Numbered from the stretch's first letter, positions 37,406 to 47,068 are shown. The stretch: 64,000 nt of DNA from JACKHO01 sp041398745 (GCA_041398745.1 JAWKUB010000002.1:806001-870000), one strand, 5' to 3'. Numbers and translations: made by a program. The notes: generated by a model not told the origin, from the letters alone.

Positions 37406-38809
37406 GTGATTTCCCCGACCCATCAGTTCGAACGTGTGGTGTGTGTCATTCAGACACTCCAGGCGATGACGCATTTGAAATTCGAAATTGCATCAGAATT
37501 GCCCAGTAATTCGGAGACCCACTGGCAACCGCAGTTCACGAATATTGAAGGTGGCCTGCGTTACGAAGTCGTGACGTCTGAAGGGGTGCGATTGTGGGGC
37601 GAATGTGCGACAAGCTCACGAGACAGCGTGCAGGTGCGTCGACTGGTCTCGCTCGCCTGCGGCCAGTTACGTGCCGAGGAAACGAGTCGCCAGTTCGAAT
37701 CTGAATTGCAAGGCCTCGCCGAGCACATGCACGAAGTTTACGAGCATGTGGCTGCACTGCATGAAGTAGCCGGCATTCTTTCTGAGACCCGTGTTCTTGA
37801 ATCGACTATTCCGTCAGTGCTGAGTGAACTCTCCGACGCGATTGGCGCCCGAACGACCCTTTCTGATGCGAATCCAGTTGGTGATGTTCCGGAATTGCGA
37901 GGACGCCTTCAACTCCAGCGAAGTCGAGATGCACGTCGTTCGCTACCACGTCTTCTGGCTGTTACGTTGAACTTGCACGGTCGACAACAACGCGTGCTCT
38001 CCGCTGAACGTGATGCAAATGAGCAGGAATTCTGCAGTCAGGAAGAACTCATCCTCCGTTCAGTGGGCACTATGCTCGAAACGCATTTGAACAATCGAGC
38101 GTTGCACGTGGAGAAAGATGAACTTCTGCTGGCCTTTGTGCGGTCACTCACCGCAGCACTCGACGCCCGCGATCATTACACCTGCGGGCACAGCGAACGA
38201 GTCGCGCTTATGGCTCAGTTTCTCGCGGAGAAAATGGGACTGTCTGAAACAGAGTGTGAAGTTATCTATACAAGCGGCCTGCTGCACGACCTGGGAAAAA
38301 TCGGTGTGCGTGATGACGTACTGAACTTTGCTGGCAAGCTTTCTCCAGAACAACGTCAGGAAATCGAGCGGCATCCTGTCATTGGATTTGACATTCTGTC
38401 CGGTATTCAGGGATTCGCCCCGCTGCTACCAGGCATTCGACATCATCACGAACGCTGGGATGGACTCGGCTACCCCGATCAGCTTGCCGGAACGGACATT
38501 CCCCGCATGGCCCGGATCATGGCTGTGGCCGATGCCTTCGACGCGATGGCGAGTGACCGCCCCTATCGCAGTGGAATGGGTCTCGACGAAGTGAACCACA
38601 TTCTGCAAGTTGGAGCCGGAACGCAGTGGTGCCCTGAAGTGATTGCCGTATTCATCGAACATGCAGAGGAATTCGAATCTCGCTGGCTACAGCATGCGGC
38701 TCGGTTGCGTCATGTTGAGCCATCGCAATCAGAAGTTGCTCACGCGGCGACGTTACCCGAACGCGAATTCTGCTCGGCTGCCACAACTTCTCTGACAAGT
38801 CCCGAATAG
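37406..38809 (+). CDS. HD-GYP domain phosphohydrolase
   Basis: This 467-residue protein has an N-terminal region (about 1-230) that may be a GAF-like sensor. A C-terminal HD-GYP domain (about 240-430) carries the diagnostic H-D pair in SGLLHDLGKIGV, a second histidine set in LLPGIRHHHERWDGLGYP (the GYP motif) and DAFDAMASDRPY. HD-GYP proteins hydrolyse cyclic di-GMP or related nucleotides. The GTG start (37406) is supported by GGAG seven bases upstream, and an ATG at 37466 is an alternative. Its last 70 bases overlap the ParA gene on the other strand. Confidence 0.85.
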   Translation: MISPTHQFERVVCVIQTLQAMTHLKFEIASELPSNSETHWQPQFTNIEGGLRYEVVTSEGVRLWGECATSSRDSVQVRRLVSLACGQLRAEETSRQFESELQGLAEHMHEVYEHVAALHEVAGILSETRVLESTIPSVLSELSDAIGARTTLSDANPVGDVPELRGRLQLQRSRDARRSLPRLLAVTLNLHGRQQRVLSAERDANEQEFCSQEELILRSVGTMLETHLNNRALHVEKDELLLAFVRSLTAALDARDHYTCGHSERVALMAQFLAEKMGLSETECEVIYTSGLLHDLGKIGVRDDVLNFAGKLSPEQRQEIERHPVIGFDILSGIQGFAPLLPGIRHHHERWDGLGYPDQLAGTDIPRMARIMAVADAFDAMASDRPYRSGMGLDEVNHILQVGAGTQWCPEVIAVFIEHAEEFESRWLQHAARLRHVEPSQSEVAHAATLPEREFCSAATTSLTSPE

Positions 38810-39561
38810 TCCTGTGCACCTGCCGAGCCCGGTGCGTAATCGAATATCGATTGCCCGTGACTAGGTGCTTCGGCCAGTTTGATGTTGCGACGAATGTGGT
38901 TCTCGAACACCTGGGCGTTGGCCCAGGGTGCTGAAGGATCGCTTGTGCCCAGGAATTGTAGAATGTCGTCGGTAACGTCGTTGGCCAGCCGTGTCCCGGT
39001 CTCGTACAGGCACATGACAATCCCCGAAACTCGCAAGCCACGGTTTAGTCGTCGGTTAACCAGGGCCGTTGTTTCAAACAACTTTGACAATCCTTGCAGC
39101 GCAAAGAAATGTGGTTGCAGCGGAATGAATACCTCATTGGCTGCCGAGAGCGCGTTGACCGTCAACACGCCGAGCGAAGGAGGACAATCCATGATGATGT
39201 AGTCGAACCGTTGGGAAGCCTTCGCTTCCATGAGGGCGTGTTTCAGAATGAATTCGCGTTGGTTCACATCGACCAGTTCCACTTCGGCTGCGGCAAGATC
39301 CAAATCGGAGGGAGCGAGCCAGAGACGTTCCAACACAAGTTGCGTGACTTCGTTGAAGTTCTTTTCGCCGGTGAAGACCTGATAAATCGACTGCATTCCA
39401 CCGGCGACATCGACGCCCACGTGAATGGAGGCATGTGCCTGGGGATCGAGGTCAATGAGGCAAACGCGGCGCCCGGCCTGAGCCAGCCCGGCCGCAAGAT
39501 TCACGCTGGTGGTCGTTTTGCCAACGCCACCTTTCTGATTCATCACAGCAATTGTTCGCAT
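38740..39561 (-). CDS. ParA/MinD-type P-loop ATPase
   Basis: This 273-residue protein is a deviant Walker ATPase of the ParA/Soj type. The start at 39561 gives the canonical N-terminus MRTIAVMNQKGGVGKTTT, and DLDPQAHASIHVGVD and IIMDCPPSLGVLTVNAL provide the other motifs. Chromosomal ParA proteins segregate DNA with ParB, but no ParB gene follows here, so it may instead position another cargo. The stop lies 70 bases inside the HD-GYP gene in a tail-to-tail overlap. About 320 bases separate it from the next gene upstream. Confidence 0.93.
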   Translation of the reverse strand: MRTIAVMNQKGGVGKTTTSVNLAAGLAQAGRRVCLIDLDPQAHASIHVGVDVAGGMQSIYQVFTGEKNFNEVTQLVLERLWLAPSDLDLAAAEVELVDVNQREFILKHALMEAKASQRFDYIIMDCPPSLGVLTVNALSAANEVFIPLQPHFFALQGLSKLFETTALVNRRLNRGLRVSGIVMCLYETGTRLANDVTDDILQFLGTSDPSAPWANAQVFENHIRRNIKLAEAPSHGQSIFDYAPGSAGAQDYSGLVREVVAAEQNSRSGNVAA

Positions 39562-39882
39562 CCTTGCGATTCCTGCTTCGGTTTTTTCCGTCTCGTTGCC
39601 GCTCATTGTGTGTGAGAGCGCACTACGGTCATCGGCGCAGCAGACATCTCCCCTCCACTCGGGAAGTATAAGACGCACCGCCAAATCGCCGGAAGATGAC
39701 TTTCGCCGCTCAAATTCCATCTTTCTGACGCAACCTGTCGTTTAATTCCATGGAAAAACCGCTCCGAATTCCAGGGAATCTGGAATAAAATCTCTTACAA
39801 TTGTCGCAGGGTGTCGTAGAAGCAAGGCGATTTATTGCAATTAGAATGACTTCCGGTTGGCCTTTCTCTCAGGAGTGTGAAC
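39562..39882. other. divergent intergenic region, 321 bp
   Basis: Located between the ParA gene (minus) and the TPR protein gene (plus). It should contain both promoters. I see no gene, hairpin or recognisable operator. Confidence 0.45.
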
Positions 39883-40857
39883 ATGCACCGCCCGTTGAGT
39901 TTAACCGTTTCTGCAGCAATGCTTTGCGCAATGCTCGGGGTTTCACCCACACTCCGCGCCTGCATCAATACCAATGCGACGAATCTCAAAGGGGAGACCG
40001 TTATTGCCGAGGGCGGTCACCACAGCTACATCGATCAGCTGCAGGGCGTTAAGCCCGTTGATATCGAGTGGTGGACTGAAGCCGAAAAGCAGGCGGCCGC
40101 GAAAGTTGCGGAAGATCCGAGCATCGAAAACCGCATCGACCATGCCGCCTGTCTGATTTATCTGGGCGAGTACGACCGGGCCATCGAAATGCTGAATGCG
40201 GTCGAGGAAGAAGCTCCGGGGAACTACATGGTCGCCACCAATTTGGGAACGGCGTATGAACTTAAAGGGGACAACGAACAGGCCCTGCAGTGGATTGAAA
40301 CGGGTATAGAACGAAACCCCGAGAGCCATAATGGATCGGAATGGATTCACGTAGCCATTCTGCGAGCCAAGTTGCGAGACCCCAACAGCGAGGAATCGGT
40401 CCTGGGAGTTTCCTTTGGCGACGCGCCGGAACCTGTCGCTCCTTCAGCAGAATCCTTTGCGACAATTGGAGCAGGTGGTCAGGAAGAACTGGCGTATCAC
40501 ATTCAGACGCAACTTCTTGAACGACTTCAGTTCGTCTCTGCACCGAATCCCATTGTCGGTGAACTGTTGTTCGACATGGCGAATGCCATTGCGCTGAGTG
40601 AGTCGCTCGAAGAATCCATTCCGATTTACGAAATGGCGGCAGAGTACGGCTATTCCAAATCAGAGCTTCTTGCCGCCCGAAAGAAACATTTGCTGGGCGT
40701 CATCGCCAGGAATCCTCAATCCGGCACACGTATGGGTGATGTTTCAGTGGCGGCGGTCGGAACTGTTCTTGTCGTGATTGGTGTCGTCTTCCTGCTGGCG
40801 GTCGTAGCTGTTGTGTACGGCCTGTACTGGCTATTGAATCGGCGTCGACAAGCGTAG
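39883..40857 (+). CDS. secreted/membrane TPR-repeat protein
   Basis: This 324-residue protein has a signal peptide (MHRPLSLTVSAAMLCAMLGVSPT) and two clear TPR units near residues 85-150 (LGEYDRAIEMLNAVEE; AYELKGDNEQALQWIETGI). A C-terminal membrane span (about 294-318, VLVVIGVVFLLAVVAVVYGLY) is followed by a short basic tail. It probably sits with its TPR part in the periplasm as a protein-interaction platform. Partners are not evident from neighbours. The ATG at 39883 is preceded by AGGAG. Confidence 0.72.
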   Translation: MHRPLSLTVSAAMLCAMLGVSPTLRACINTNATNLKGETVIAEGGHHSYIDQLQGVKPVDIEWWTEAEKQAAAKVAEDPSIENRIDHAACLIYLGEYDRAIEMLNAVEEEAPGNYMVATNLGTAYELKGDNEQALQWIETGIERNPESHNGSEWIHVAILRAKLRDPNSEESVLGVSFGDAPEPVAPSAESFATIGAGGQEELAYHIQTQLLERLQFVSAPNPIVGELLFDMANAIALSESLEESIPIYEMAAEYGYSKSELLAARKKHLLGVIARNPQSGTRMGDVSVAAVGTVLVVIGVVFLLAVVAVVYGLYWLLNRRRQA

Positions 40858-40901
40858 TCACCAGTTGTGCGTGAGGAATGCCCGCTGGTCGGTTTATGTG
40901 A

Positions 40902-42227
40902 TCAAGCGCCAAATGGGGCAGGCACGCTACTCTCGTTTCCATCCGTACCTCCGTCTGGCGCGGTACGAAGCTGTTCGGGGTCATCGTCTGTCGGCGCTGT
41001 GTCTTCTGCATCGACCAGTTGTGAAACTCTGTACTCAACTGGACTACTAGCCAGACTGATGATGATTCCCACCGCTGCACAACTCACCATCAAACTGCTT
41101 CCGCCATAACTGATAAAGGGATGCGAAATCCCTTTCGGCGGCAGCACGGCCGTGACGACTCCAATGTTAATCGCTGCCTGAATGACGAGTTGGCAGAGCA
41201 ATGCTGTTCCGGCAATTGCCGGGAAACTCTTCGTCGGATGCTGCCTGAGCAACTTGAGGCCGAAGTAGAAGAAACTGAGCCAGAGGGCGGCGACGCCCAG
41301 TGTGCCCCACAATCCGAGTTCCTCTCCGATGACAGAGAAAATGAAGTCGGTGTTTGCTTCAGGCAGGAAGCTCAGCTTCTGCCAACCTTCTCCCAATCCC
41401 GTCCCACTCAGGCCGCCAACGCCCAATGTCGTCAATGATTGCCGCACCTGATACGGAGCTTCTTCGGGATGCGTCCACGTCGTGACAAATCCTTCCAGGC
41501 GCTTCCACTGATACGGTTTCAGCACGAGCACGGAGGCAATGACCGGCAATGTCACCACCCCCGCCGCGATGAACTCTTTAATCGGCCAGCCGCCGAGAAA
41601 AAGTACCAATGCAAACAGAATGGTCAGGAAGACGGTGGTCCCTAAATCGGGTTCAATGACAACGAGCACTGCGGTGATGAGAAATGTGCCGGCAAGCAGC
41701 AGTCGTCCGCCAATGGTGGGTTTGTCACGCTGTGTGGACACGAGTCGCGCGAGCAGCAACGTCAGTGTGATCTTGGCAGTTTCTGAAGGTTGGATGGATA
41801 TGGGGCCCAGCCGAATCCAGCGCTGCGCTCCGTTGACACGCGTTCCGATTCCAGGAACGAGGACTGCACCAATCGCGGCCAGTGTCAGCAGAAACAGAAA
41901 CGGACTGATACTCCGCCAGAAGCTGCCGGGCAACAGTGCTGCGATGGTCCCCGTCCCTACCGCGCCTGTCAGGAAGAGCAGGTGCCGGGAAAGATAGATT
42001 TGATCTTGCTGTGAGGGCTGTGCCGTAATGCTGGCACTGAACACCATAATGGTCCCGATGGCCAGCAGCATTGCGGTACACATCACAAAGGACTGCAAAG
42101 CAAGACGCGACGGGCCTGCAGCCTGTGGAGACAGCAATGTCGAGGAGGGACCGGTCATCCGGTAAACATCGACAACTCCAGCCTCACTCCCTGAGTAAGA
42201 ATTGCGTCCTCGCATCGACCGGCGCAT
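40902..42227 (-). CDS. FtsW/RodA/SpoVE family SEDS glycosyltransferase
   Basis: This 441-residue polytopic protein (about ten spans) polymerises peptidoglycan from lipid II in the SEDS family. The signature region GVGGLSGTGLGEGWQKLSFL and PEANTDFIFSVIGEELG, including the conserved D before FIF, is intact. G-I-S-H-P-F-I-S-Y-G-G-S-S is the C-terminal hallmark. FtsW and RodA cannot be separated here by eye. No mur or fts cluster surrounds it. Planctomycetes lack FtsZ but keep peptidoglycan, so this is one of the retained synthesis genes. The start is uncertain because several ATG or TTG codons precede the first span. Confidence 0.9.
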   Translation of the reverse strand: MRRSMRGRNSYSGSEAGVVDVYRMTGPSSTLLSPQAAGPSRLALQSFVMCTAMLLAIGTIMVFSASITAQPSQQDQIYLSRHLLFLTGAVGTGTIAALLPGSFWRSISPFLFLLTLAAIGAVLVPGIGTRVNGAQRWIRLGPISIQPSETAKITLTLLLARLVSTQRDKPTIGGRLLLAGTFLITAVLVVIEPDLGTTVFLTILFALVLFLGGWPIKEFIAAGVVTLPVIASVLVLKPYQWKRLEGFVTTWTHPEEAPYQVRQSLTTLGVGGLSGTGLGEGWQKLSFLPEANTDFIFSVIGEELGLWGTLGVAALWLSFFYFGLKLLRQHPTKSFPAIAGTALLCQLVIQAAINIGVVTAVLPPKGISHPFISYGGSSLMVSCAAVGIIISLASSPVEYRVSQLVDAEDTAPTDDDPEQLRTAPDGGTDGNESSVPAPFGA

Positions 42228-42353
42228 TCGCTGCAATGCGAATTGGAGGCCGTTTCAAAGTCTCACTGACGGTGATTTGCTTTCAGTAAAAACACAGACA
42301 GGAATGTCTTTGCCACCGGGGGTTTGAAATGGCTTGTAGATGGCGAACGCCTG

Positions 42354-43499
42354 CTACTTCACCGGGTTCTCATACCACACAACATTTTGGCTGTTCTGCC
42401 CCGCCACGAGCAGGTCGAGGTCGCCGTCTTTGTCCATGTCGACGGCTCGCAAATCGTAGGCGGCCTGCCCTTCTCCAATGACGTGCGTCTGGAAGTTTCC
42501 AGCCCCGTCGTTTTCAAACCAGGCCGCGATTTCGCTGTCGTAGGCAACCGTCGCCGCGTCGAGGTCGCCGTCGTTGTCGAGGTCTGCAACCTGCAAGCAA
42601 TGTGGCGACAGCAGCGTGTCGTTGATTTCGTGTGTGGTCCAATTGGGATTCTCGAACCAGACGAGCCCAACGCCGTGTCCGCGCGAGCCGAGCAAATCGA
42701 TTTTTCCATCGCCGTTGAAATCTCCGGGATGAATGTTGGTCGCTCCGGGATGCTTTCCGGGCAGCATGTGTTTCACAAAGGGCTGTTTCGGATCGACCGG
42801 GGCTTCCCACCAGGCAAACCACTCGCCCAGGCCCGACTCGTCCTGTGGTCCACCTTTGGCCGCGAGTGAAATGTCGGCACGGCCATCACCATTCACATCT
42901 CCTATCCCCATGTAGTGGCTCAGGCCGGGGGCGTCATGATCAGCGAAAATGAACCGGTCCCACTGTTCAGTCTCCCGAGGATTCTTCGGGATGCGTAACC
43001 ACGCTGCCGAATTCGCAAACGGACCCACAGGCTGCCCACTGTTTGCGATGAGGTCGAGTCGCCCGTCGCCGTCAACGTCCCCCTTCAGCAGTCCATGAAT
43101 ACCATTCAATTCTGAATCAGCGACACGGGCTTTCCACGCACCTTGCAGCGGTTCATCAGGACACTCCAGCCAGACAACAAGCCCCGGGCTATAGCGCGCT
43201 CCAATGAAATCCAAGTCGCCGTCGCCATCAACATCCATCGTCTCGCTGTGAATGAATCCATTCCCGGGCGTTTCATCGATAATGATTTCCTTCCAGTCCG
43301 GCGCGACAAACAACCGCGTCTTGCCTCCGCTGTTGCAAATGACGTCGATCAATCCATCGCCGGAATAATCTGCCGCCACCGCTGTCGTGTTACGCATGCC
43401 TTCGACGACAATGTGCTTCTTCCAGCCGTCGTCGGCGCGAGCAAATGATGTCGCCATGATTGAAAGACAGATAACAGCCACCAGCGTGCGCAAGCTCAT
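42354..43499 (-). CDS. secreted FG-GAP/VCBS-repeat protein
   Basis: This 381-residue protein has a signal peptide (MSLRTLVAVICLSIMATSFARA) and seven calcium-binding-type repeats of the pattern D-x-D/N-x-D-G-x-x-D, for example DYSGDGLIDVICN, DVDGDGDLDFIGA, DVNGDGRADISL, DFNGDGKIDLLGS and DMDKDGDLDLLVAG. These form a beta-propeller (integrin-like FG-GAP) that binds calcium. Many planctomycete secreted proteins have this architecture and may bind carbohydrates or surfaces. The ATG at 43499 has GGAG seven bases upstream. Confidence 0.88.
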   Translation of the reverse strand: MSLRTLVAVICLSIMATSFARADDGWKKHIVVEGMRNTTAVAADYSGDGLIDVICNSGGKTRLFVAPDWKEIIIDETPGNGFIHSETMDVDGDGDLDFIGARYSPGLVVWLECPDEPLQGAWKARVADSELNGIHGLLKGDVDGDGRLDLIANSGQPVGPFANSAAWLRIPKNPRETEQWDRFIFADHDAPGLSHYMGIGDVNGDGRADISLAAKGGPQDESGLGEWFAWWEAPVDPKQPFVKHMLPGKHPGATNIHPGDFNGDGKIDLLGSRGHGVGLVWFENPNWTTHEINDTLLSPHCLQVADLDNDGDLDAATVAYDSEIAAWFENDGAGNFQTHVIGEGQAAYDLRAVDMDKDGDLDLLVAGQNSQNVVWYENPVK

Positions 43500-43709
43500 G
43501 TTGCTACTCCGAAGTCGCGAAGGAAAGGTCACGTTTCTATGTCAACATTAGAGCAGCTTCACCAACTTTGTTCATGCAACCAAGGCACGTGAAGTTGAAT
43601 TCCTGCCTCAAATCGGCCAACCTGAAACCTGTGTCGGACGCTCAAACCGTCCTGACTGACAATGTGCCACACTCACTTTGATCGCCGCTTTCAGAAAGTT
43701 GCCGAACCG

Positions 43710-44657
43710 ATGATGCGCTCGACTTTGCTCTTCAATGTCCTGTTGACGGTGATTTTTGCTAGCACAGGGGTCACCAATGGTGACGACGCGGTGAAAGGAA
43801 AGACACTTAAGGTGTTCATCCTCGCCGGGCAATCGAACATGGAAGGCGCGGGTGCCATTGTGTCAGATCCAAATCGGAATGGGGGGCGCGGATCGCTCGA
43901 ATACTTGGCGACGCATCAGCCCGACTCACCTTATGCAAAGCTGCGGAACGAGAAAGGGGAATGGATTGAACGCGGGGACGTCTGGATTCATTACCTTGAG
44001 CGCAAAGGAAAACTGAAGCCGGGATATGGGGCGCGGGAAGATCGCATCGGACCGGAATTGGGGTTTGGTACGGTTGTGGGAGATCATTTTGATGAGCCGG
44101 TGTTGCTCATCAAACTGGCCTGGGGCGGCAAGAGTCTGGCCGTTGATTTTCGTCCACCCTCAGTCGGAGATGAGGGACCGGGCGTGTACTACAAAGAAGT
44201 CGTGACTCGCACGCGAGAACTCCTGCAGAACATTGGAACGGAGTTTCCCGAATTGGCTGGGATGAAACCGGAACTGGTCGGGTTGGGCTGGCATCAGGGT
44301 TGGAACGACAGAATCAATCAGGGATTTAACGACGCCTATGAAGAGAACATGGCCCACTTCATCCGAGACATCAGACGCGACTTGAACGCACCCAATTTGC
44401 CCGTTGTCATTGCCGAAACCGGAATGAGCGGTCCTGAGGAGAAACATCCTCGTGCGCTGTCACTCATGAAAGCTCAGGCAGCGGTTGCTCAGCATGAGGA
44501 ATTCAAAGGGAACGTCGCTTTCGTCGGCACCAAAGCGTTCTACCGTGCGCCCGAGGATTCGCCGTCGGGACAGGGTTATCATTGGAATTCCAATGCAGAG
44601 ACCTACTACCTCATTGGCGAGCACATGGCGAAAGCCATGCTGAAGTTGTTGGACTGA
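43710..44657 (+). CDS. secreted sialate-O-acetylesterase-like SGNH hydrolase
   Basis: This 315-residue secreted protein carries the SASA-family (DUF303) block I A-G-Q-S-N-M-E-G with the catalytic serine, the GWHQGWND block, and a C-terminal D/H-like region (YHWNSNAETYYLIGEHM). The signal peptide is about 1-24 (MMRSTLLFNVLLTVIFASTGVTNG). It would de-acetylate sugars on complex polysaccharides. The start is uncertain between the ATG at 43710 or 43713 and one at 43662. Its stop codon abuts that of the next gene. Confidence 0.82.
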   Translation: MMRSTLLFNVLLTVIFASTGVTNGDDAVKGKTLKVFILAGQSNMEGAGAIVSDPNRNGGRGSLEYLATHQPDSPYAKLRNEKGEWIERGDVWIHYLERKGKLKPGYGAREDRIGPELGFGTVVGDHFDEPVLLIKLAWGGKSLAVDFRPPSVGDEGPGVYYKEVVTRTRELLQNIGTEFPELAGMKPELVGLGWHQGWNDRINQGFNDAYEENMAHFIRDIRRDLNAPNLPVVIAETGMSGPEEKHPRALSLMKAQAAVAQHEEFKGNVAFVGTKAFYRAPEDSPSGQGYHWNSNAETYYLIGEHMAKAMLKLLD

Positions 44658-45593
44658 CTAGAACGGCCCCGGAATTGATCCGTCCTCAATTTGCATTTGC
44701 TGCAAGAGTGTTTCCGTGTCGGTGTCAATCGACAACTGCGTGGCAGAACCATCAGCCCGCAGCACGGGGACGACACCCCGGTGGCCCGAGGAGAACCCTC
44801 CCAGCGAGGTGTGCCTGCCGAATTTGTAGTTCTCTTTGTCGGCCGTTCCCAACGCTAAATCGGCCGGGCCTTCCAGCGATCCGTTGGGAGCTGGACGTTG
44901 TGCATTGGGTAACACCGCGTACCAGGTTGCCCGGCAATCCTGTTCAAACTCGTACGTTTTTGAATCCCGTTCGAACACGGCATATGTCGTTGAGAGTCCA
45001 TCGCGCACGTCAATGGGACGTACGTAGCTGTTGCGGTAAAACATGCCCGCTCCGCGCGGCGCTCCGGGATGCTGATTGAGGTCGCCAATTCCATAGCAAC
45101 CTACATAACTCGACTCCGGGAGCAGGAACGGGACGGGCTGATCGATTGAAATGGGCTGTCCACTCCCGCTAATGGGGCAAATCATTGTGTTGAGGCGTTC
45201 TGCTCCAGAGCCAATCACACTGAGCGTGGCATCACCTCGCAAATCAATGGTGCTCAGCAGGGAGGTCTGCTCCAACTCGCACAACATCAGAGTTCCCCAC
45301 GCAAAGCCTGGTCCCGTCTCTTTGCTGGGAGGATCGAGCGGTTCCACATTGCGGGCGAGATATCCGGGGGGAAAGGCGCCATGTCGTTCTGCATAGGAGT
45401 TGAGGGCAATTCCTATTTGACGCAACTGGTTTGCGCAATTTGCGGCGCGGGCATTTTCCTGCAGACGCATCAAAGCAGGTAGCAGCAGGCACATCATTAA
45501 GACAATGATGGCCAATACGACGACAAGTTCCATGATCGAGAATGCGCGCTGCGCGGTCGTATGTCGTCGTGAATGATTACCGCCTTGTGCCAT
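44658..45593 (-). CDS. DUF1559 prepilin-like secreted protein
   Basis: This 311-residue protein begins with a type IV prepilin-like leader (AFSIMELVVVLAIIVLMMCL), with the conserved Glu five residues after the processing site. The DUF1559 body follows with the patterns YGIGDLNQHPGAPRG and RDGLSTTYAVFERD. DUF1559 is strongly expanded in Planctomycetes and is thought to be part of surface pilin-like structures. It is a neighbour and homologue of the gene starting at 46582, suggesting a tandem duplication. Confidence 0.9.
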   Translation of the reverse strand: MAQGGNHSRRHTTAQRAFSIMELVVVLAIIVLMMCLLLPALMRLQENARAANCANQLRQIGIALNSYAERHGAFPPGYLARNVEPLDPPSKETGPGFAWGTLMLCELEQTSLLSTIDLRGDATLSVIGSGAERLNTMICPISGSGQPISIDQPVPFLLPESSYVGCYGIGDLNQHPGAPRGAGMFYRNSYVRPIDVRDGLSTTYAVFERDSKTYEFEQDCRATWYAVLPNAQRPAPNGSLEGPADLALGTADKENYKFGRHTSLGGFSSGHRGVVPVLRADGSATQLSIDTDTETLLQQMQIEDGSIPGPF

Positions 45594-45640
45594 ACGCCTT
45601 CTCCCACCTCGTACCCGCTGAGCCCTCTTGCGAACAACAA

Positions 45641-46582
45641 TTAGTATTCCACATCGAGATTGCCGTCGGCAATTTCCCCGAGGTGCTGAAACTGGTCATA
45701 TTTGATGTTCTCACTAATAAAACGAACGGACCCGTCAGCAAAAACCACCTGAATTCCTCCCACGTGTTGGCTGGAAAAAGGTGCCGAAGCATTTGGTGCA
45801 TTTAACGGAATGAGCGGGGCGGCCATGGCCTGATTTGTTGCCCCAAGCACCAGCCATGGAGGTTGGAAGGTCCCCGAATTGTCCGACTCATACGCAGAAC
45901 CCGGAGGAACGGCATACCAGGTCGCCGCACAACATTCCTGAGGCATGTTTTCCCTGTCCTGAGGGCTCACACGTTCACCCAGGAGCAACGTGTGCGAGGC
46001 ACCGTCCTTCAAGTCGTAAATTGCAACACCACTGTTGCGATAAAAGATTCCCCGCTCCACTGGGGCTCCAGGAAGGGAACTCAAATCGCCCGTGCCATAC
46101 ACTCCGACGTAGTTGGATCGAGACAATGTCAGAGTACCAGCCAGATTCGTGACAGCGAACACCAACTCCCCAGTGTCTGACGGACAGGTGAACGCGGGAA
46201 TTTGTGTTGCCGCGAGGTTCAGGCTCATGGGGTCGGTCGAATTGCCACGCAAATTGATTTGCTGCATTAACGGAGCTTGATCGAGAAAAGGGAGCAGCAG
46301 CGTCGACCATGCATAGCCACTTCCAGTTTCCATGGAGTAAGGATCATCTGGGGCGACTTCGCGTGAAACATACCCCGGAGGGAAGACGTCATATAGCCCC
46401 TGGTAATTGGTGAGAGCAAGACCCAATTGCTTCAAGTTATTCTTGCAGGCCGTGCGGCGAGCGGCCTCTCTTGCCTGCTGAACCGCTGGCAGCAACATGG
46501 CCACAAGCATGGCGATAACGCCCATGACCACAATGAGTTCAATAAGCGTGAACCCACGGGATGATTTGTCTTTTCGTTTCAT
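45641..46582 (-). CDS. DUF1559 prepilin-like secreted protein
   Basis: This 313-residue protein has the type III/IV prepilin leader RGFTLIELIVVMGVIAMLV and the DUF1559 body: YVGVYGTGDLSSLPGAP, ERGIFYRNSGVAIYDLKDG and a C-terminal HVGGIQVVFADGSVRFI segment. It aligns along its length with the adjacent gene. The ATG at 46582 is used, and a GTG further upstream is possible. Function is inferred as a surface pseudopilin-like protein. Confidence 0.9.
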   Translation of the reverse strand: MKRKDKSSRGFTLIELIVVMGVIAMLVAMLLPAVQQAREAARRTACKNNLKQLGLALTNYQGLYDVFPPGYVSREVAPDDPYSMETGSGYAWSTLLLPFLDQAPLMQQINLRGNSTDPMSLNLAATQIPAFTCPSDTGELVFAVTNLAGTLTLSRSNYVGVYGTGDLSSLPGAPVERGIFYRNSGVAIYDLKDGASHTLLLGERVSPQDRENMPQECCAATWYAVPPGSAYESDNSGTFQPPWLVLGATNQAMAAPLIPLNAPNASAPFSSQHVGGIQVVFADGSVRFISENIKYDQFQHLGEIADGNLDVEY

Positions 46583-46726
46583 ATCCGAATGCTCGATGGC
46601 GCACACCTTCTACGCTGTTTCAGTGTAGTGGCTACGCCGAGGGGCACCAGACCGTTGGAACGAATTCGACAAATTATCAGTTCGCCGAAGGCTCCCGGGC
46701 ATCAACCAGCAAGCGAACGGGTCGAC

Positions 46727-47068
46727 TCAGCGTCGCGTACGAAAGCCCAGGGACTTGAGAAACGTTTCGACGCGGCTGAGTTGGTCGCCCTGGATCTCGA
46801 GAGATGCCCCATCCAATGTGCCGCCGCAGCCACAATGGTTCTTGATTTGAGTCAGCAAGGCGGGGAGATCATTCCCTTCCGTCGGGAGTCCCCTCACCAC
46901 TGTAACCACCTTGCCCTTTTTTCTCTTTTCTACAGCGAGCCGGGCTATTTGCTTTGCAGGAGCGAGCCGAAATGGTTCTGGCTCCGGGCACGTGCATTCT
47001 TCTTCCAGTTCATCACAGACTGGGCAATGCGGGGGACGGTCAAACGGGGTGCCTGAAAAGAGTCCCAC
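46727..47068 (-). CDS. SUI1/eIF1-family translation initiation factor (YciH-like)
   Basis: This 113-residue protein has an N-terminal Cys cluster (CPVCDELEEECTCPEPEP) and the SUI1 domain (about 40-113), with VVRGLPTEGNDLPALLTQIK and CGCGGTLDGASLEIQGDQ. The domain is related to eIF1 and to bacterial YciH, a translation-fidelity factor. The start is a GTG at 47068, with a GGA about eleven bases upstream, so the exact start is uncertain. It is followed by a gap of about 140 bases before the DUF1559 pair. Confidence 0.85.
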   Translation of the reverse strand: MGLFSGTPFDRPPHCPVCDELEEECTCPEPEPFRLAPAKQIARLAVEKRKKGKVVTVVRGLPTEGNDLPALLTQIKNHCGCGGTLDGASLEIQGDQLSRVETFLKSLGFRTRR

